A stretch of 63,737 bases of DNA from Rhodothermales bacterium (GCA_024711125.1 JANJTM010000053.1:1-63737), one strand, 5' to 3'; counted from the first letter of the stretch, positions 19,885 through 29,241 are shown. Program-made: numbers and translations. Notes: a model not told the origin generated them from the letters alone.

Positions 19885-20465
19885 CAGTAGAGCAGGGTTG
19901 AGGACGAACCGAGCCCCGGTTCCGGCGACACCGAGATCTCGCACTCGGCGATGCACCAGCAGGCATACACGGGGGCTTGCCACTTGAAGAAGTAGAAGTC
20001 GTACGTCTTGGAATCAGGGCACTGCCCCCATCCGAGGCACGACTCGCCGGGCGCGACGAAGATGATCTTGCAGCTGACTTCCGGGCCGACCTCCTTGCCG
20101 GCCTGGTCCGGATCCGCGACGCACGCCTGCGGCACTACGGCCGAGAAGATGCCGTCACCCGCCATGGCGTCGGCGCCGACGCCGTCATCGCTGACGACGA
20201 TCGGCTCGCCCCCTTCGACGGGTGGCATGACCGCAAGGGACTTCGGCAGCCGGAGGCCCTCCGCCCGGGAATCGAAGGACACCTCCAGTCGATACTCGGG
20301 CCGCCCTTCGGCATCCACGGTTTCGAGCCGGGTGGCCTTTGCCTCCCGGTATGCGGCGCGCACCGCTGCCCTGGCTTCCTCGGCCGTCGTAGTTTCCATG
20401 GCGTTGTCACAGCCCACCGCGACGATCGCAAGGCCTAGCAGAAGGAGAAGGGACAGAGTTCTCAT
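19884..20465 (-). CDS. Cysteine-containing lipoprotein, unknown function
   Basis: A 193-residue predicted lipoprotein with signal MRTLSLLLLLGLAIVAVGC. It has a helical N-terminal part (EEARAAVRAAYREAKATRLE). The segment DDGVGADAMAGDGIFSAVVP resembles the calcium-loop-like DDG...GDGIYS motif of some secreted beta-sandwich domains. The second half has several cysteines (QACVAD, VSCKII, SCLGWGQC, YACWCIAEC) that probably form disulfides outside the cytoplasm. It is coupled by a 1-base stop/start overlap to the small membrane protein downstream. Confidence 0.65.
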   Translation of the reverse strand: MRTLSLLLLLGLAIVAVGCDNAMETTTAEEARAAVRAAYREAKATRLETVDAEGRPEYRLEVSFDSRAEGLRLPKSLAVMPPVEGGEPIVVSDDGVGADAMAGDGIFSAVVPQACVADPDQAGKEVGPEVSCKIIFVAPGESCLGWGQCPDSKTYDFYFFKWQAPVYACWCIAECEISVSPEPGLGSSSTLLY

Positions 20466-20567
20466 GGGTTATCTCTCGCTGGGTTTGAACGTGTATGGAT
20501 TCGGTGGGCGAACCCAAGACGCCCGGGACCCACCCGCATAACCTCCATCCCGACATTTCTTCTGCCC

Positions 20568-21248
20568 GTGCCGGAACGCGCGTTCTATCTGAAGCTGCTG
20601 GCCGCCGTGTACGGCGCATGGCTGGCCATCTTCGAGGCCGTAGGGCGGTATGCCGCCACGCTCGATACCGTCGACCTCACCACCGCGCTCGATCGGCTCA
20701 TCCCGGTCGTACCGGAGGCGGTATGGCTGTACGATTTCTGTTTCCTGCTCCCGCTCGTCGCCGTGTTCGTCGTTCGTGACGGACACACGCTGAACCGGGC
20801 CGTCATCGCCATCTTCGTGAGCACGATCACGGCCTGCGCCGTCTACCTGCTGGTTCCGGTCGCCTACCCGCTGCCGGAACTCGGCACGTCGCTGTCAGAC
20901 CGCCTGCTCGCCTGGCACTACCGGCTCGATTTTCGACCGGGTGCCAACAAGTTGCCGAGCCTGCACGTCGCCAACTCCTTCCTCCTCTGGTTGACGGTTC
21001 GCCACGTCTCGAAGACCACCGACCGGACCTTCCTGGCGCTCGCGATCGGCATTTCGATCTCCACCCTCCTGGTCAAGCAGCACATCGTACCCGACGTCGT
21101 CCTCGGGGCGGCCTGGGCTTTCCCGAGCTGGTGGATCGCCGGTATCCTGTATGCACGCATGAACCGCCACGGCCGGTCGAGCGCCGACACGGTGCGGGCC
21201 CTGTGGACCCCTGGCCTGCGCTTCCGAACCCCCGAACCCCTGCCCTGA
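20568..21248 (+). CDS. PAP2-superfamily membrane phosphatase/transferase
   Basis: A 226-residue membrane protein starting with GTG at 20568. About six membrane helices are visible, for example LLAAVYGAWLAIFEAVG, FCFLLPLVAVFVV and VIAIFVSTITACAVYLLVPV. The PAP2 catalytic signature appears as NKLPSLHVANSFL (with the SxHV segment) and, after two helices, VKQHIVPDVVLGA (distal His and Asp). Families with this pattern include lipid phosphatases and inositol-phosphorylceramide-synthase-like phosphotransferases. The substrate cannot be told. The next gene starts one base after its stop, so the two form an operon. Confidence 0.8.
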   Translation: MPERAFYLKLLAAVYGAWLAIFEAVGRYAATLDTVDLTTALDRLIPVVPEAVWLYDFCFLLPLVAVFVVRDGHTLNRAVIAIFVSTITACAVYLLVPVAYPLPELGTSLSDRLLAWHYRLDFRPGANKLPSLHVANSFLLWLTVRHVSKTTDRTFLALAIGISISTLLVKQHIVPDVVLGAAWAFPSWWIAGILYARMNRHGRSSADTVRALWTPGLRFRTPEPLP

Positions 21249-21249
21249 G

Positions 21250-22134
21250 ATGCCCACGCGCCCGCTTCTCCTCGCCTGCTTCGCCGTCGTGCTCGCCATG
21301 GGCTCGGAGGCCCGTGCGCAGGCTCCCGCACGCCTCTCGGGGGTCGACGACCTCCTGCGCCTCGGCCCTTCGGCACGGGGGTCGGCCCTGGGCGGACTCG
21401 CCACCCTCGACCGGATCGGGGGCTCGCTGGGCGGCAGGGATTCCGACGTCTCGTGGGAACAGCCCGGAGCGCTCGTCGGAGCGACCGGCATGTCACTGGG
21501 ACTCCTGCGAACCGCCGACGACGCAACGGCGGTAGTCGCATCGGCCGCAAGGACTTTCGCCGGCGGACACCTCGGCGTCGGCCTCCGGGCATTGGCGTCG
21601 GACCGAAGCGCCCTGGTCGGGTCGCTGACCTACGCCCGCCGTCTTCTCGGATTCGGCCTCGGCGGCTCGGTCAAGTACATCGAGGAGAGGCGGGGAACGG
21701 AGAGCGCCTCGGTGATGGCAGCCGACGTGGGCCTGTCGCACGACGTAGCCTTCCTGACCCTGTCACTGGCCGCGCGCAACCTGGGCCCGGATCCCGGTTT
21801 CCGGAGTACCACCACCCGTCTGCCCCGCGACGTGACGTTCGAACTGGCCACCGAAAGCGCGCAGGTCGGGCCGCTCGACGTGGCGGGGGGCGCCCGGGTC
21901 ATGCGCCGCCGGGACGGAGCGTGGGTCCCGGGAGCGGGTCTCGAGCTTGCCTGGTGGCCGATCATCGGCCGCACGTTCACGGTCCGCGGCGGGCTGCAGC
22001 GGGAGCCCGATCACGGGTTCTCTGTGTTGTCGATCGGCGTCGGGTATTCGAACGACACGCTCGCGCTCGACTATGCCTTCGTGCCCGGTGACCGGTTCGA
22101 GGACGGCCACCGGATCGGCATCGCGTGGCGATGA
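21250..22134 (+). CDS. PorV/PorQ-like outer-membrane beta-barrel protein
   Basis: A 294-residue protein with signal peptide MPTRPLLLACFAVVLAMGSEARAQ. Many amphipathic beta strands follow, and the last strand ends in IGIAWR, as in outer-membrane barrels. The early segment LLRLGPSARGSALGGLATLD resembles the GARAxGMGGA start of PorV/PorQ and UPF0164 proteins, which act in the type IX secretion attachment complex. Family membership is inferred from this pattern. It is co-transcribed with the PAP2 gene. Confidence 0.65.
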   Translation: MPTRPLLLACFAVVLAMGSEARAQAPARLSGVDDLLRLGPSARGSALGGLATLDRIGGSLGGRDSDVSWEQPGALVGATGMSLGLLRTADDATAVVASAARTFAGGHLGVGLRALASDRSALVGSLTYARRLLGFGLGGSVKYIEERRGTESASVMAADVGLSHDVAFLTLSLAARNLGPDPGFRSTTTRLPRDVTFELATESAQVGPLDVAGGARVMRRRDGAWVPGAGLELAWWPIIGRTFTVRGGLQREPDHGFSVLSIGVGYSNDTLALDYAFVPGDRFEDGHRIGIAWR

Positions 22135-22153
22135 CGTCGGCCCGGGCGGCGAA

Positions 22154-24013
22154 TCACCGACCGAGGTCGATCCGGGCCGAGAGGTAACCCGCCGGCAGGC
22201 GCGAGAACCCGACCTCATCAAGCGCGATGCTGCCCGCCGGGGAACGGTCGAAGACGAACCCGATCGAACGCACGGTTCCCGCATCGAACCCGGGCGCTTC
22301 GCGGGCGAGGTCCGAGAGCGGAATCGTGAAGCCCTGGAGCACGATCTCGTGGTCGGCACCCACGCGGGCCTTCTCGATTTCCTTGCGCCGCAGGAGGCTG
22401 ATACGGAGCGGGCGCCGTACCGGGCCGTAGCGGGAAACGGGTACCCTGGCGACACGACCCGCTCCGTCGGATACCTCGACGGAAAGATCTGTCCGAGCGT
22501 CGTCGTCCGAGAGCGAATCCGGTTTGACGGACGTCGCCGCCAGCAGGAAATCGAGCGTCCAGGTCGAATCCACACCCCACGACGCGGCCAACGAATCCGG
22601 GAGGTCGATCCGGAAGGAGCCGGGCACTCCCGCCGAGTCGGTACCGGCCGCTCGCGCCTTCCACTCCAGCCAGACCGCCTGGTTGACCTGGGATGCCGAG
22701 GTGGACGCCCGGTTGCGCGAACGCAGGTCCAGGCGCTTCTCGGCCCAGGATGCCACCGAGTCGGCGGCCAGGACCACGCCCGGCACCGAGCCCGTGGTCA
22801 CGTCGATATCCTCCTCGAAGTCGGCAACCGCCCGGAATCCCGCCGCCCGGAATCTCGTGACGAACAACGTGGGCGGAAGCCACCGTCCCACGGTCCGATG
22901 GTCCACGAAGATCGGGCGGTACCGGTCGTCGTCGCGGAGGGTGGCCTCGAGGAAAGCCGCGATGTAGAGTTTCCCGAACCTGCGCTGGTCTTCCCCGTCC
23001 ACGAGCTCGTCGAGGTCCAGTATTCGCGGCGACCGTGGACCGTTGTCGTTCGCGTTCCAGACCGTGTTCCACTGGCCGTGGTTGGCCCGGTACATGTAGA
23101 CCGCCGCCTTGAATCGGTCGACGGCCCCCGTGAACGACACCCGCTGGTACTGCCGCAACCCGTGGAAACTCGACACATCCCCGTCGTGCGACCCATGGAA
23201 TACCAGGTAGTTGACGTCGGAAAGCGGCGTGGGGCGCCCGGTCGGCAGATACTGGCCGTCCACCGGCGCGATCGCCACGAGGGACCGGATGCCGAACCCG
23301 AAATCGAACCGCACCGTTGCGTCGTCGGGATAGTGGGACAGTCCGTTGAAGGCCGCCGCGACGGCCACTGCCTCCCCACCCCGCGAGTGACCGATGAGCG
23401 CCACGCGGTCGAGGTCCACCTTTCCGCGGAAAATGCCCGCCGAATCGGCGTCGAAAACGCGCCAGGCCTCGAGGTGCCGGAGCAGCATCCATCCGCGGGC
23501 GTCGTTCTCCTCCTGGATGTTGCCGTTGAGGAAATTCTCGTCCACGCTCACCGTGATGAAGCCGCGACTGGCCAGCAACTCCCCGAGGTAGGCATACCCG
23601 GGGTCGGAAAAGTCCTTCATGTCGTGGTTGCCGTGCACCACGAGCACCAGCGGAAAACGCCCCGGGGCATCGGGATACCAGGCCCGACCGTTCACGGGGA
23701 ATGCGTCCGGCCCGAATCCCCAGTACCGCTTGCGTGACGCGGCCGACGCGCCCAGCGATACCAGTTTCGAGGCGTCCACCGTCGCGGTCTTCAGGGTCAC
23801 CGAATCCCGGAACTCGACCCGGCGCCGATCGGTGCCGCTGCCGTAGTACAGGCGGGCCACCGGGTAAGGCCCCGGCTCCGCCGGATTCGGGGCCTCCAGC
23901 GCCAGGTGGGCCAGCACCGTGTCGGCGTCGCTGCGGGTGAGCGGCGGTCCTTGGGCACATCCGGCCGCCACGAGTGCGAGAGCGGCAAACCCGGACAGGC
24001 GTCGAAGCTTCAT
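22154..24013 (-). CDS. Alpha/beta-hydrolase lipoprotein with C-terminal beta domain
   Basis: A 619-residue predicted lipoprotein (MKLRRLSGFAALALVAAGC, lipobox Cys19). Residues about 105-430 are an alpha/beta hydrolase: oxyanion-hole segment LVVHGNHDM near 126-132, then the nucleophile elbow LIGHSRGG with Ser210, and VVAIAPVDGQYLP, which is typical of chlorophyllase- or PET-hydrolase-like secreted esterases. The remaining 190 residues look like a beta-sandwich accessory domain. The substrate is unknown. The ATG at 24013 is preferred over a GTG three codons upstream. It is transcribed divergently from the antiporter gene with a 70-base gap. Confidence 0.8.
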   Translation of the reverse strand: MKLRRLSGFAALALVAAGCAQGPPLTRSDADTVLAHLALEAPNPAEPGPYPVARLYYGSGTDRRRVEFRDSVTLKTATVDASKLVSLGASAASRKRYWGFGPDAFPVNGRAWYPDAPGRFPLVLVVHGNHDMKDFSDPGYAYLGELLASRGFITVSVDENFLNGNIQEENDARGWMLLRHLEAWRVFDADSAGIFRGKVDLDRVALIGHSRGGEAVAVAAAFNGLSHYPDDATVRFDFGFGIRSLVAIAPVDGQYLPTGRPTPLSDVNYLVFHGSHDGDVSSFHGLRQYQRVSFTGAVDRFKAAVYMYRANHGQWNTVWNANDNGPRSPRILDLDELVDGEDQRRFGKLYIAAFLEATLRDDDRYRPIFVDHRTVGRWLPPTLFVTRFRAAGFRAVADFEEDIDVTTGSVPGVVLAADSVASWAEKRLDLRSRNRASTSASQVNQAVWLEWKARAAGTDSAGVPGSFRIDLPDSLAASWGVDSTWTLDFLLAATSVKPDSLSDDDARTDLSVEVSDGAGRVARVPVSRYGPVRRPLRISLLRRKEIEKARVGADHEIVLQGFTIPLSDLAREAPGFDAGTVRSIGFVFDRSPAGSIALDEVGFSRLPAGYLSARIDLGR

Positions 24014-24083
24014 GGACGGCACGAGGGCGGTTGACGTACGGGGCGTAGATTACGCCGCATTCGGTCAATCCACGAATGGACCC

Positions 24084-26111
24084 GTGTCCGTGATCGCCGT
24101 CGGTCTGCCGTTCCTTGGCGAATTGGTGGTGCTCTTCGTCGTGAGCGTCGCCATCGCGTATGCCTGCTATCGGCTGCGCATCGTGCCCATCGTCGGGTTC
24201 CTGCTGGCGGGTGTCGCGATCGGCCCGAGCGCGCTCGGTCTCGTGCGCAATGGCGCGCTCGTCGACATGCTGGCCGAGATCGGCGTGATCCTCCTGCTCT
24301 TCACGATCGGCGTGGAGTTCAGCCTCCAGAAACTGGCGCGAATCGGCCGGGCCATCTTCGTGGGCGGAACGATCCAGGTCGTCACGTCGGTCGTCCTCGT
24401 CGCGGCCATCCTCGGCGTCCTGGGCGTGGACTGGAAGGTGGGCGTCTACACCGGCTGCCTCGTGGCATTGTCCTCGACGGCGCTCGTGCTGGGCCTGCTG
24501 GCCGAGCGCGACGAAACCGATTCGCCGGCCGGCCGCATCTCGCTCGCGATCCTGATCTTCCAGGATCTCGCGATCGTGCTCATGGTGCTGCTCGTGCCGG
24601 TCCTGGCGGGCACCGCCACCTCGGTCCCGGAGGTGCTCACGATCCTCGCCAAGGCGACCGGGCTCATCGCGGCCGTCCTGCTGCTGGCCCGGCGCATCGT
24701 CCCGTGGATCCTCGAGCAGGTCGTGCGCACGCGCCGGCAGGAGCTATTCCTGCTCTCCGTCGTCGCGATCTGTTTCGGCACCGCGGGCGCCTCGGCCGCC
24801 GTCGGCGTCAGCCTGGCGCTCGGGGCCTTCCTGGCGGGGCTCGTCGTCAGCGAGAGCCACTACAGCGACCAGGCGTTGGGGGAGATCCTTCCGCTCAAGA
24901 CGATCTTCAACGCGGTCTTCTTCGTGTCGGTGGGCATGCTGCTCGACGTGCGGTTTCTCGCGGCCAACCCGACACTCGTGTTCGCCGCCGCCGCCGCCGT
25001 GGTCGCACTCAAGGTTCTGACGAGCGTACTCGGCGTCGCGGCACTCGGCTATCCACCGCGCATCTCGGCCGCCGTGGGCATCATGCTCGCGCAGGTGGGC
25101 GAATTCTCGTTCGTGCTCGAGCGCGCGGGACGCGCCGCCGGCCTGTCCCCCGCCGGCATGGGCGAAGCCGGCGCCCAGACCTTCATCGCGGCGAGCGTGC
25201 TGCTGCTTCTCCTTACCCCGTGGCAGGTGCAGGGGGCGGCTCCCATCGCCAACCGGCTGGGCCGGTTGCTGCCCGCCCGTCTGCGCCGCGGGGACGACGG
25301 GGAAACACCCACCTCGAAGTACGGACCCCGGGAGGACCACGTGATCGTGGTCGGATACGGCCCTGCCGGCCGCCGGCTCATCCAGGTCCTGCGCGAACGA
25401 TCGATCCCCTTCGTCGTCATCGAGATGAACCCGGTATCGATGGCCGAAATGCGCCGGGATGGCATTCCGGCGGTCTTCGGAGACGCGTCACGGTCGATCA
25501 TCCTCGAATCGGCCGGCGTGCACGAGGCGAAACTCTGCGTCATCGTCGTCAACGACCCCGGAATCTCGCCGCGCATCATCCGCCAGGCCCGGTTCCAGAA
25601 CCCCACGCTCCAGATCATCGCGCGCACGCGGCGCCTGCACGAGATGGAGATCCTGCAGGCAGCGGGCGCCGACATCGTGGTGCCCGAGGAGATGGAGACG
25701 ACCGTTCGCATCTTTTCGCACGTGCTCGGGGCGTATCTCATTCCGCCCGACGAGATCGACCGGCACGTGCGCCTGATCCGCTCGGACGACTACGGGGTGA
25801 TGCGCGGAAGCATCCAGGAGGCCCACCTGATGGTCCTGCAGGGCCTCGACGAGGACGGAATGCATACGCGGGCGGTCGCGATCCGCGACGCCGCCCCGGC
25901 CGCCGGGCGTACGCTGTCGGAACTCGCCCTGCGCCGTACGCACGGCCTGAGCGTACTCGCCGTCAGGCGCCGGGACCGCACGATCGCCAACCCGGCGGGC
26001 GATTTCACGGTCGAAGCCGGAGACCGGCTCGTCATGGTAGGCACGGCCGACCGGTTCGCGGCGTGCGCAGACCTCTTCCGCCGGCCCGTGGACCGGCCGG
26101 CCGAAACCTGA
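24084..26111 (+). CDS. Kef-type monovalent cation/proton antiporter with RCK domains
   Basis: A membrane antiporter of about 675 residues. The N-terminal 390 residues form a CPA2 Na+/H+ exchanger domain with about 12 helices, including the motif LLAGVAIGPSALG, IGVILLLFTIGVEF and the ion-binding region around FQDLAIV. A TrkA-N/RCK Rossmann domain follows (DHVIVVGYGPAGRRLIQVL, acidic end of strand 2 in VVIEMN). A TrkA-C domain is at the C-terminus (GRTLSELALRR to VMVGTADRFAACADLF). It is related to KefB/KefC and GerN. The start is uncertain: no in-frame ATG is near, and GTG codons at 24084 and 24090 fit best. It converges on the glyoxalase gene with 6 bases between stops. Confidence 0.9.
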   Translation: MSVIAVGLPFLGELVVLFVVSVAIAYACYRLRIVPIVGFLLAGVAIGPSALGLVRNGALVDMLAEIGVILLLFTIGVEFSLQKLARIGRAIFVGGTIQVVTSVVLVAAILGVLGVDWKVGVYTGCLVALSSTALVLGLLAERDETDSPAGRISLAILIFQDLAIVLMVLLVPVLAGTATSVPEVLTILAKATGLIAAVLLLARRIVPWILEQVVRTRRQELFLLSVVAICFGTAGASAAVGVSLALGAFLAGLVVSESHYSDQALGEILPLKTIFNAVFFVSVGMLLDVRFLAANPTLVFAAAAAVVALKVLTSVLGVAALGYPPRISAAVGIMLAQVGEFSFVLERAGRAAGLSPAGMGEAGAQTFIAASVLLLLLTPWQVQGAAPIANRLGRLLPARLRRGDDGETPTSKYGPREDHVIVVGYGPAGRRLIQVLRERSIPFVVIEMNPVSMAEMRRDGIPAVFGDASRSIILESAGVHEAKLCVIVVNDPGISPRIIRQARFQNPTLQIIARTRRLHEMEILQAAGADIVVPEEMETTVRIFSHVLGAYLIPPDEIDRHVRLIRSDDYGVMRGSIQEAHLMVLQGLDEDGMHTRAVAIRDAAPAAGRTLSELALRRTHGLSVLAVRRRDRTIANPAGDFTVEAGDRLVMVGTADRFAACADLFRRPVDRPAET

Positions 26112-26117
26112 CGGGCG

Positions 26118-26909
26118 TCAGGAGGCCATCGGGACGTAGGCCGCGATCCACAGCATCGCGCCCGTCGGATCGGCCAGCTCGGCGATACGCCCGACACCGG
26201 GCACGTCCATCGCCGGCACGACCACGCTCCCGCCGCCCTTCACCGCCCTTTCGAGGGTCTCGTCCACGTCGGCGACCGTGACGAACGCCGTCCAGTGCGG
26301 AGGAAACTCGGGCGCCGCAACGGGAATGATGCCCCCGATGCCCTCCCCCGCCACGACGATGGTCCGGTACGGTCCGCCCGGCATCGTGTCCCTGCGGATG
26401 TGCCACCCGAGCAGATCCTGGTAAAACGCGGCCGACGCCTCCACGTCCCGCGCGTTCACGTGGTACCACGAGAAAGCGCCCGGCGTGGCGAATCCGTCGG
26501 CGAAGCTCGATTCGGGAGCCCCGGTACCATCGGGCGCCGACTCGTACTCCATCAGGTTGAAGTGCGCCCCCTGCGGATCGGCGAAACCCGCCATGCGGCC
26601 GACGCCCGGCACCGTCACGGGATCATAGGTCTCCGTCGCGCCGAGTTCGAGCGCCCGGGCGCGGGTCGCGTCGAGGTCGCTCACGGTCACGTAGAACGTC
26701 CAGCAGTCCGGAACCGACGGATCGGGCAGATCCATGATGCCGGCGACGGGGCCCGCCTTGGTCGACTGCAGGTGATAATCACCCTGCGGGATGGGCATGA
26801 CCTCCCCGGTCCAGCCGAAGAGATCGGCATAGAACGGGCCGACCCGGGCGGGATCGGAGCTCATCAGTTCGTTCCAGGAGATGGCGCCGTGGGTGGATCC
26901 GGGGTTCAT
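26118..26909 (-). CDS. Double glyoxalase/VOC-domain protein
   Basis: A 263-residue cytoplasmic protein made of two vicinal-oxygen-chelate modules. The first starts HGAISWNELMSSDPARVGPFYADLFGW at about residue 7 and ends ADPQGAHFNLMEYE. The second starts GAFSWYHVNARDVEASAAFYQDLLGW and ends ADPTGAMLWIAAY. Proteins of this arrangement are widespread and mostly without a known substrate; some act on hydroxythreonine-like or aromatic compounds. The ATG at 26909 is the family start. It lies 41 bases downstream of the neighbouring minus-strand gene. Confidence 0.85.
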   Translation of the reverse strand: MNPGSTHGAISWNELMSSDPARVGPFYADLFGWTGEVMPIPQGDYHLQSTKAGPVAGIMDLPDPSVPDCWTFYVTVSDLDATRARALELGATETYDPVTVPGVGRMAGFADPQGAHFNLMEYESAPDGTGAPESSFADGFATPGAFSWYHVNARDVEASAAFYQDLLGWHIRRDTMPGGPYRTIVVAGEGIGGIIPVAAPEFPPHWTAFVTVADVDETLERAVKGGGSVVVPAMDVPGVGRIAELADPTGAMLWIAAYVPMAS

Positions 26910-26950
26910 GGATTCGGACGGGTTGGGGGGTGGCAGGAGGCCGGGCGGCG

Positions 26951-27868
26951 CTATTTCGTGACCTGCCGCTCGTTGCGCAAGGTCATTTCGGAATCCCGTA
27001 CATCCGGGTCGCCGAAAACCGTACTCTCCTCGATCTCGAGCCGCGGACGCACGGGATCGGCCTCGCGTGCCGCCCCATCGGTCTGCGCCGGACTTACCAC
27101 GCCGCCGTGGACCGGGAATTCCGCTGCGGCGTCCCTGGCGGGTACCCGGGCGTCGACCCCGGGCTCGACCAGCATGCCCGCCACCGCCGAAACGGCGTTG
27201 TTCACATCCCTGAGCAGGCGTGCCCTCCACCGGCGATCCAGCACTTCGACGGTAGGTGCCGCCACGGCCAGCATGGCGAAAAAGCCGACCACGAAGGCCG
27301 TCGCGGACTGCAGCACGCCCGCAAGTATTCCGGCCGCCACGAGTGCGAATACCGCACCGTAGCCGATGCCTTCCACCCTCGGGCTGGCGAGGCCTACCCT
27401 CCGTTCGAAGCGTACGTGCTGGGCGCCGTCGATGGTCCGGACGGAAAACTCGCTCGTCACCCCGAGCCCGGACGTGTGCCGCCACGTGCGCATGCTGCCG
27501 ATCTGCTCCGTGGTGCCCGTCCCGAACATCTCGTTGCCCACCATCGCGCCGAGATCGCTGCCGTACCGGCGCCGCAGGAAGATCACCACGTTCTCCCAAT
27601 CGACCTCGGAGAGTTCACCCGGCACGACACGCTCGACCCAGACGTGGGTCTTCGTCTGGCCGGAGGCATCGTGTGCCCGGACGCCGAACGCCGACTCCCT
27701 CAGCGCGGCGCGCAGGAATTCGGGCGCGATGCCGGCTTCGGCCGCGGCATGCTCCATCTCGGCCACCGTCAGGCCGGGAGTGCGCTCGTCCGGCGCGTTG
27801 CGCTGCAGTTCGGCGGCGCGGCGCATGAGGTTGCGGATTTCGTCTTCCGAATAGATGCGGTCGCTCAT
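26951..27868 (-). CDS. Membrane protein with SHOCT-like N-terminal helix pair
   Basis: A 305-residue protein. The N-terminus (RIYSEDEIRNLMRRAAELQ, then GLTVAEMEHAAAEAGIAPEFL) is a helical module found at the start of many stress or signalling membrane proteins in Rhodothermota and Gemmatimonadota. The middle (about 70-165) is a START-like or beta-rich region (WVERVVPGELSEVDWENVV, GLGVTSEFSVRTIDG). Two adjacent membrane helices lie at about 172-205 (YGAVFALVAAGILAGVL, FVVGFFAMLAVAA). A disordered tail ends the protein. Function unknown. The start at 27868 is chosen; the upstream extension is low-complexity and antisense to the decarboxylase gene. Confidence 0.7.
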   Translation of the reverse strand: MSDRIYSEDEIRNLMRRAAELQRNAPDERTPGLTVAEMEHAAAEAGIAPEFLRAALRESAFGVRAHDASGQTKTHVWVERVVPGELSEVDWENVVIFLRRRYGSDLGAMVGNEMFGTGTTEQIGSMRTWRHTSGLGVTSEFSVRTIDGAQHVRFERRVGLASPRVEGIGYGAVFALVAAGILAGVLQSATAFVVGFFAMLAVAAPTVEVLDRRWRARLLRDVNNAVSAVAGMLVEPGVDARVPARDAAAEFPVHGGVVSPAQTDGAAREADPVRPRLEIEESTVFGDPDVRDSEMTLRNERQVTK

Positions 27869-28053
27869 GGGTCGGGAATACGGTTCAGCGGCGCCGGAAA
27901 TTAGGGCGCGATCTCCTGTCGGCGAATCATCTGCCCAACGGGCACGCGTTCGACCGGGATCCTGGCTCCGATTCCGCGTAGAACGCCCGCCCCGGCGCCC
28001 CCCGGGTCGCCTTTCGCCCTCTGCCTTTTCCGAACCCGAATCGCCGTCATCCC

Positions 28054-29241
28054 ATGAAGCCCTGGTGGACCACCGGCAGCCTGTACGCCGAAGACGGCGC
28101 GCTGCGCCTGGACGGCGTCGATCTGGCAGAGCTGGCCCGTCGACACGGCACTCCGCTCTACGCGTACTCGCGCACGACCATTCGCCGACAGCTCGCACGG
28201 ATGTCCGAGGCCCTCTCGGGTGCGGTCGGGCGGCACCGGATCTACTACGCGATGAAGTCCAACCGGAACGAGGACGTCCTGGCTGCCGTGCGGTCGGTTG
28301 CCGGCACGGGCGTCGACACGTGCTCGCCGCGCGAGATCACGTTGGCGCTGACGGCCGGCTTCACGCCGGAGGACCTCTCCTTCAACGCCGGGATGCTGTC
28401 GAACCGGGACCTTTCGGTCGTTGCGGGTTCGAGGGTACACGCGACGCTGGATACGCGGTCGTCCCTGCGCCGGTACGGAGCGATGGTACCGAGGGGTACG
28501 CCGGTGGGTCTCCGGTTTGATCCCGGCGTCGCGGCCTCGTACGGGCAGCATCCGCGCATGGTCTATGGACTGTCGAAGTTCGGCTTCGACTTCGAGGAGG
28601 CCGAAGACGCCGTGGCGAGCGCCCGCGCCGCGGGACTGGAGGTGGATTCGGTGGCCACCCACATCGGATGGGGCCTGCCGGAAGCGCATGCGGACCTCGT
28701 GGACCGTGCCTTCGCCCGGCTCGCGGCCGTGGCGGGACGGATCGAAGGGTTGCGCTCGGTGAACGTGGGCGGCGGCCTCGGGGGGCGCTACCGCGCCGAG
28801 GACCGCCCGATGCTCCTCGAAACCTGGGCCGGGCTCGTGGCGAAGCACTTCGGGCCGCTGGATGTCGAGGTCGTCTGTGAGCCGGGAACGTGGGTGGTCG
28901 GCCAGGCCGGGGTCCTCCTCGTCGAAGTGAACACGGTGGAGCAGCGACGGGGAGCGCGGTGGATCGGCGTGGACGCGGGGTATGCGATCAACGTGCTGCC
29001 CGCCCAGTACGACATTCCGCTCGAGATCATTCCGGTCGCGTATCCCGGGGCGCCCCCGATCGGTCCGGCGAACGTGGCAGGACACATCAACGAGGGAATC
29101 GACGTCTGGGCCCGGGATCGGCCCCTGCCCGATATCCGCGAGGGCGATCTGCTGGCGCTCTGGCCCGCCGGTGCCTACGGGTCGAGCATGGCGAGCGATC
29201 ACTGCCTTCGCGGATCCTGCACCGAGGTCGCCGTCGGTTGA
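28054..29241 (+). CDS. Diaminopimelate-decarboxylase-like PLP enzyme with altered active site
   Basis: A 395-residue fold-type III PLP decarboxylase relative. The PLP lysine is Lys68 in YYAMKSN. The phosphate-binding glycine segment VNVGGGLGGRY and the conserved EPGTWVVGQAG are present. The C-terminal beta domain contains GAYGSSMASDHCLRG. Two positions differ from true LysA: the substrate Arg of EPGR is Thr, and the CES(x)D catalytic segment is replaced by INEGID within AGHINEGIDVWA, so the usual catalytic Cys is missing. It is therefore likely to act on another amino acid, or on a carboxylated intermediate in lysine, polyamine or siderophore metabolism. No lysine genes adjoin it. Confidence 0.75.
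   Translation: MKPWWTTGSLYAEDGALRLDGVDLAELARRHGTPLYAYSRTTIRRQLARMSEALSGAVGRHRIYYAMKSNRNEDVLAAVRSVAGTGVDTCSPREITLALTAGFTPEDLSFNAGMLSNRDLSVVAGSRVHATLDTRSSLRRYGAMVPRGTPVGLRFDPGVAASYGQHPRMVYGLSKFGFDFEEAEDAVASARAAGLEVDSVATHIGWGLPEAHADLVDRAFARLAAVAGRIEGLRSVNVGGGLGGRYRAEDRPMLLETWAGLVAKHFGPLDVEVVCEPGTWVVGQAGVLLVEVNTVEQRRGARWIGVDAGYAINVLPAQYDIPLEIIPVAYPGAPPIGPANVAGHINEGIDVWARDRPLPDIREGDLLALWPAGAYGSSMASDHCLRGSCTEVAVG

Noticed and set aside
24029-24050. TTGACG and TAGATT as a promoter for the antiporter gene
   Set aside because: The two boxes are only 9 bases apart, too close for a usable promoter.
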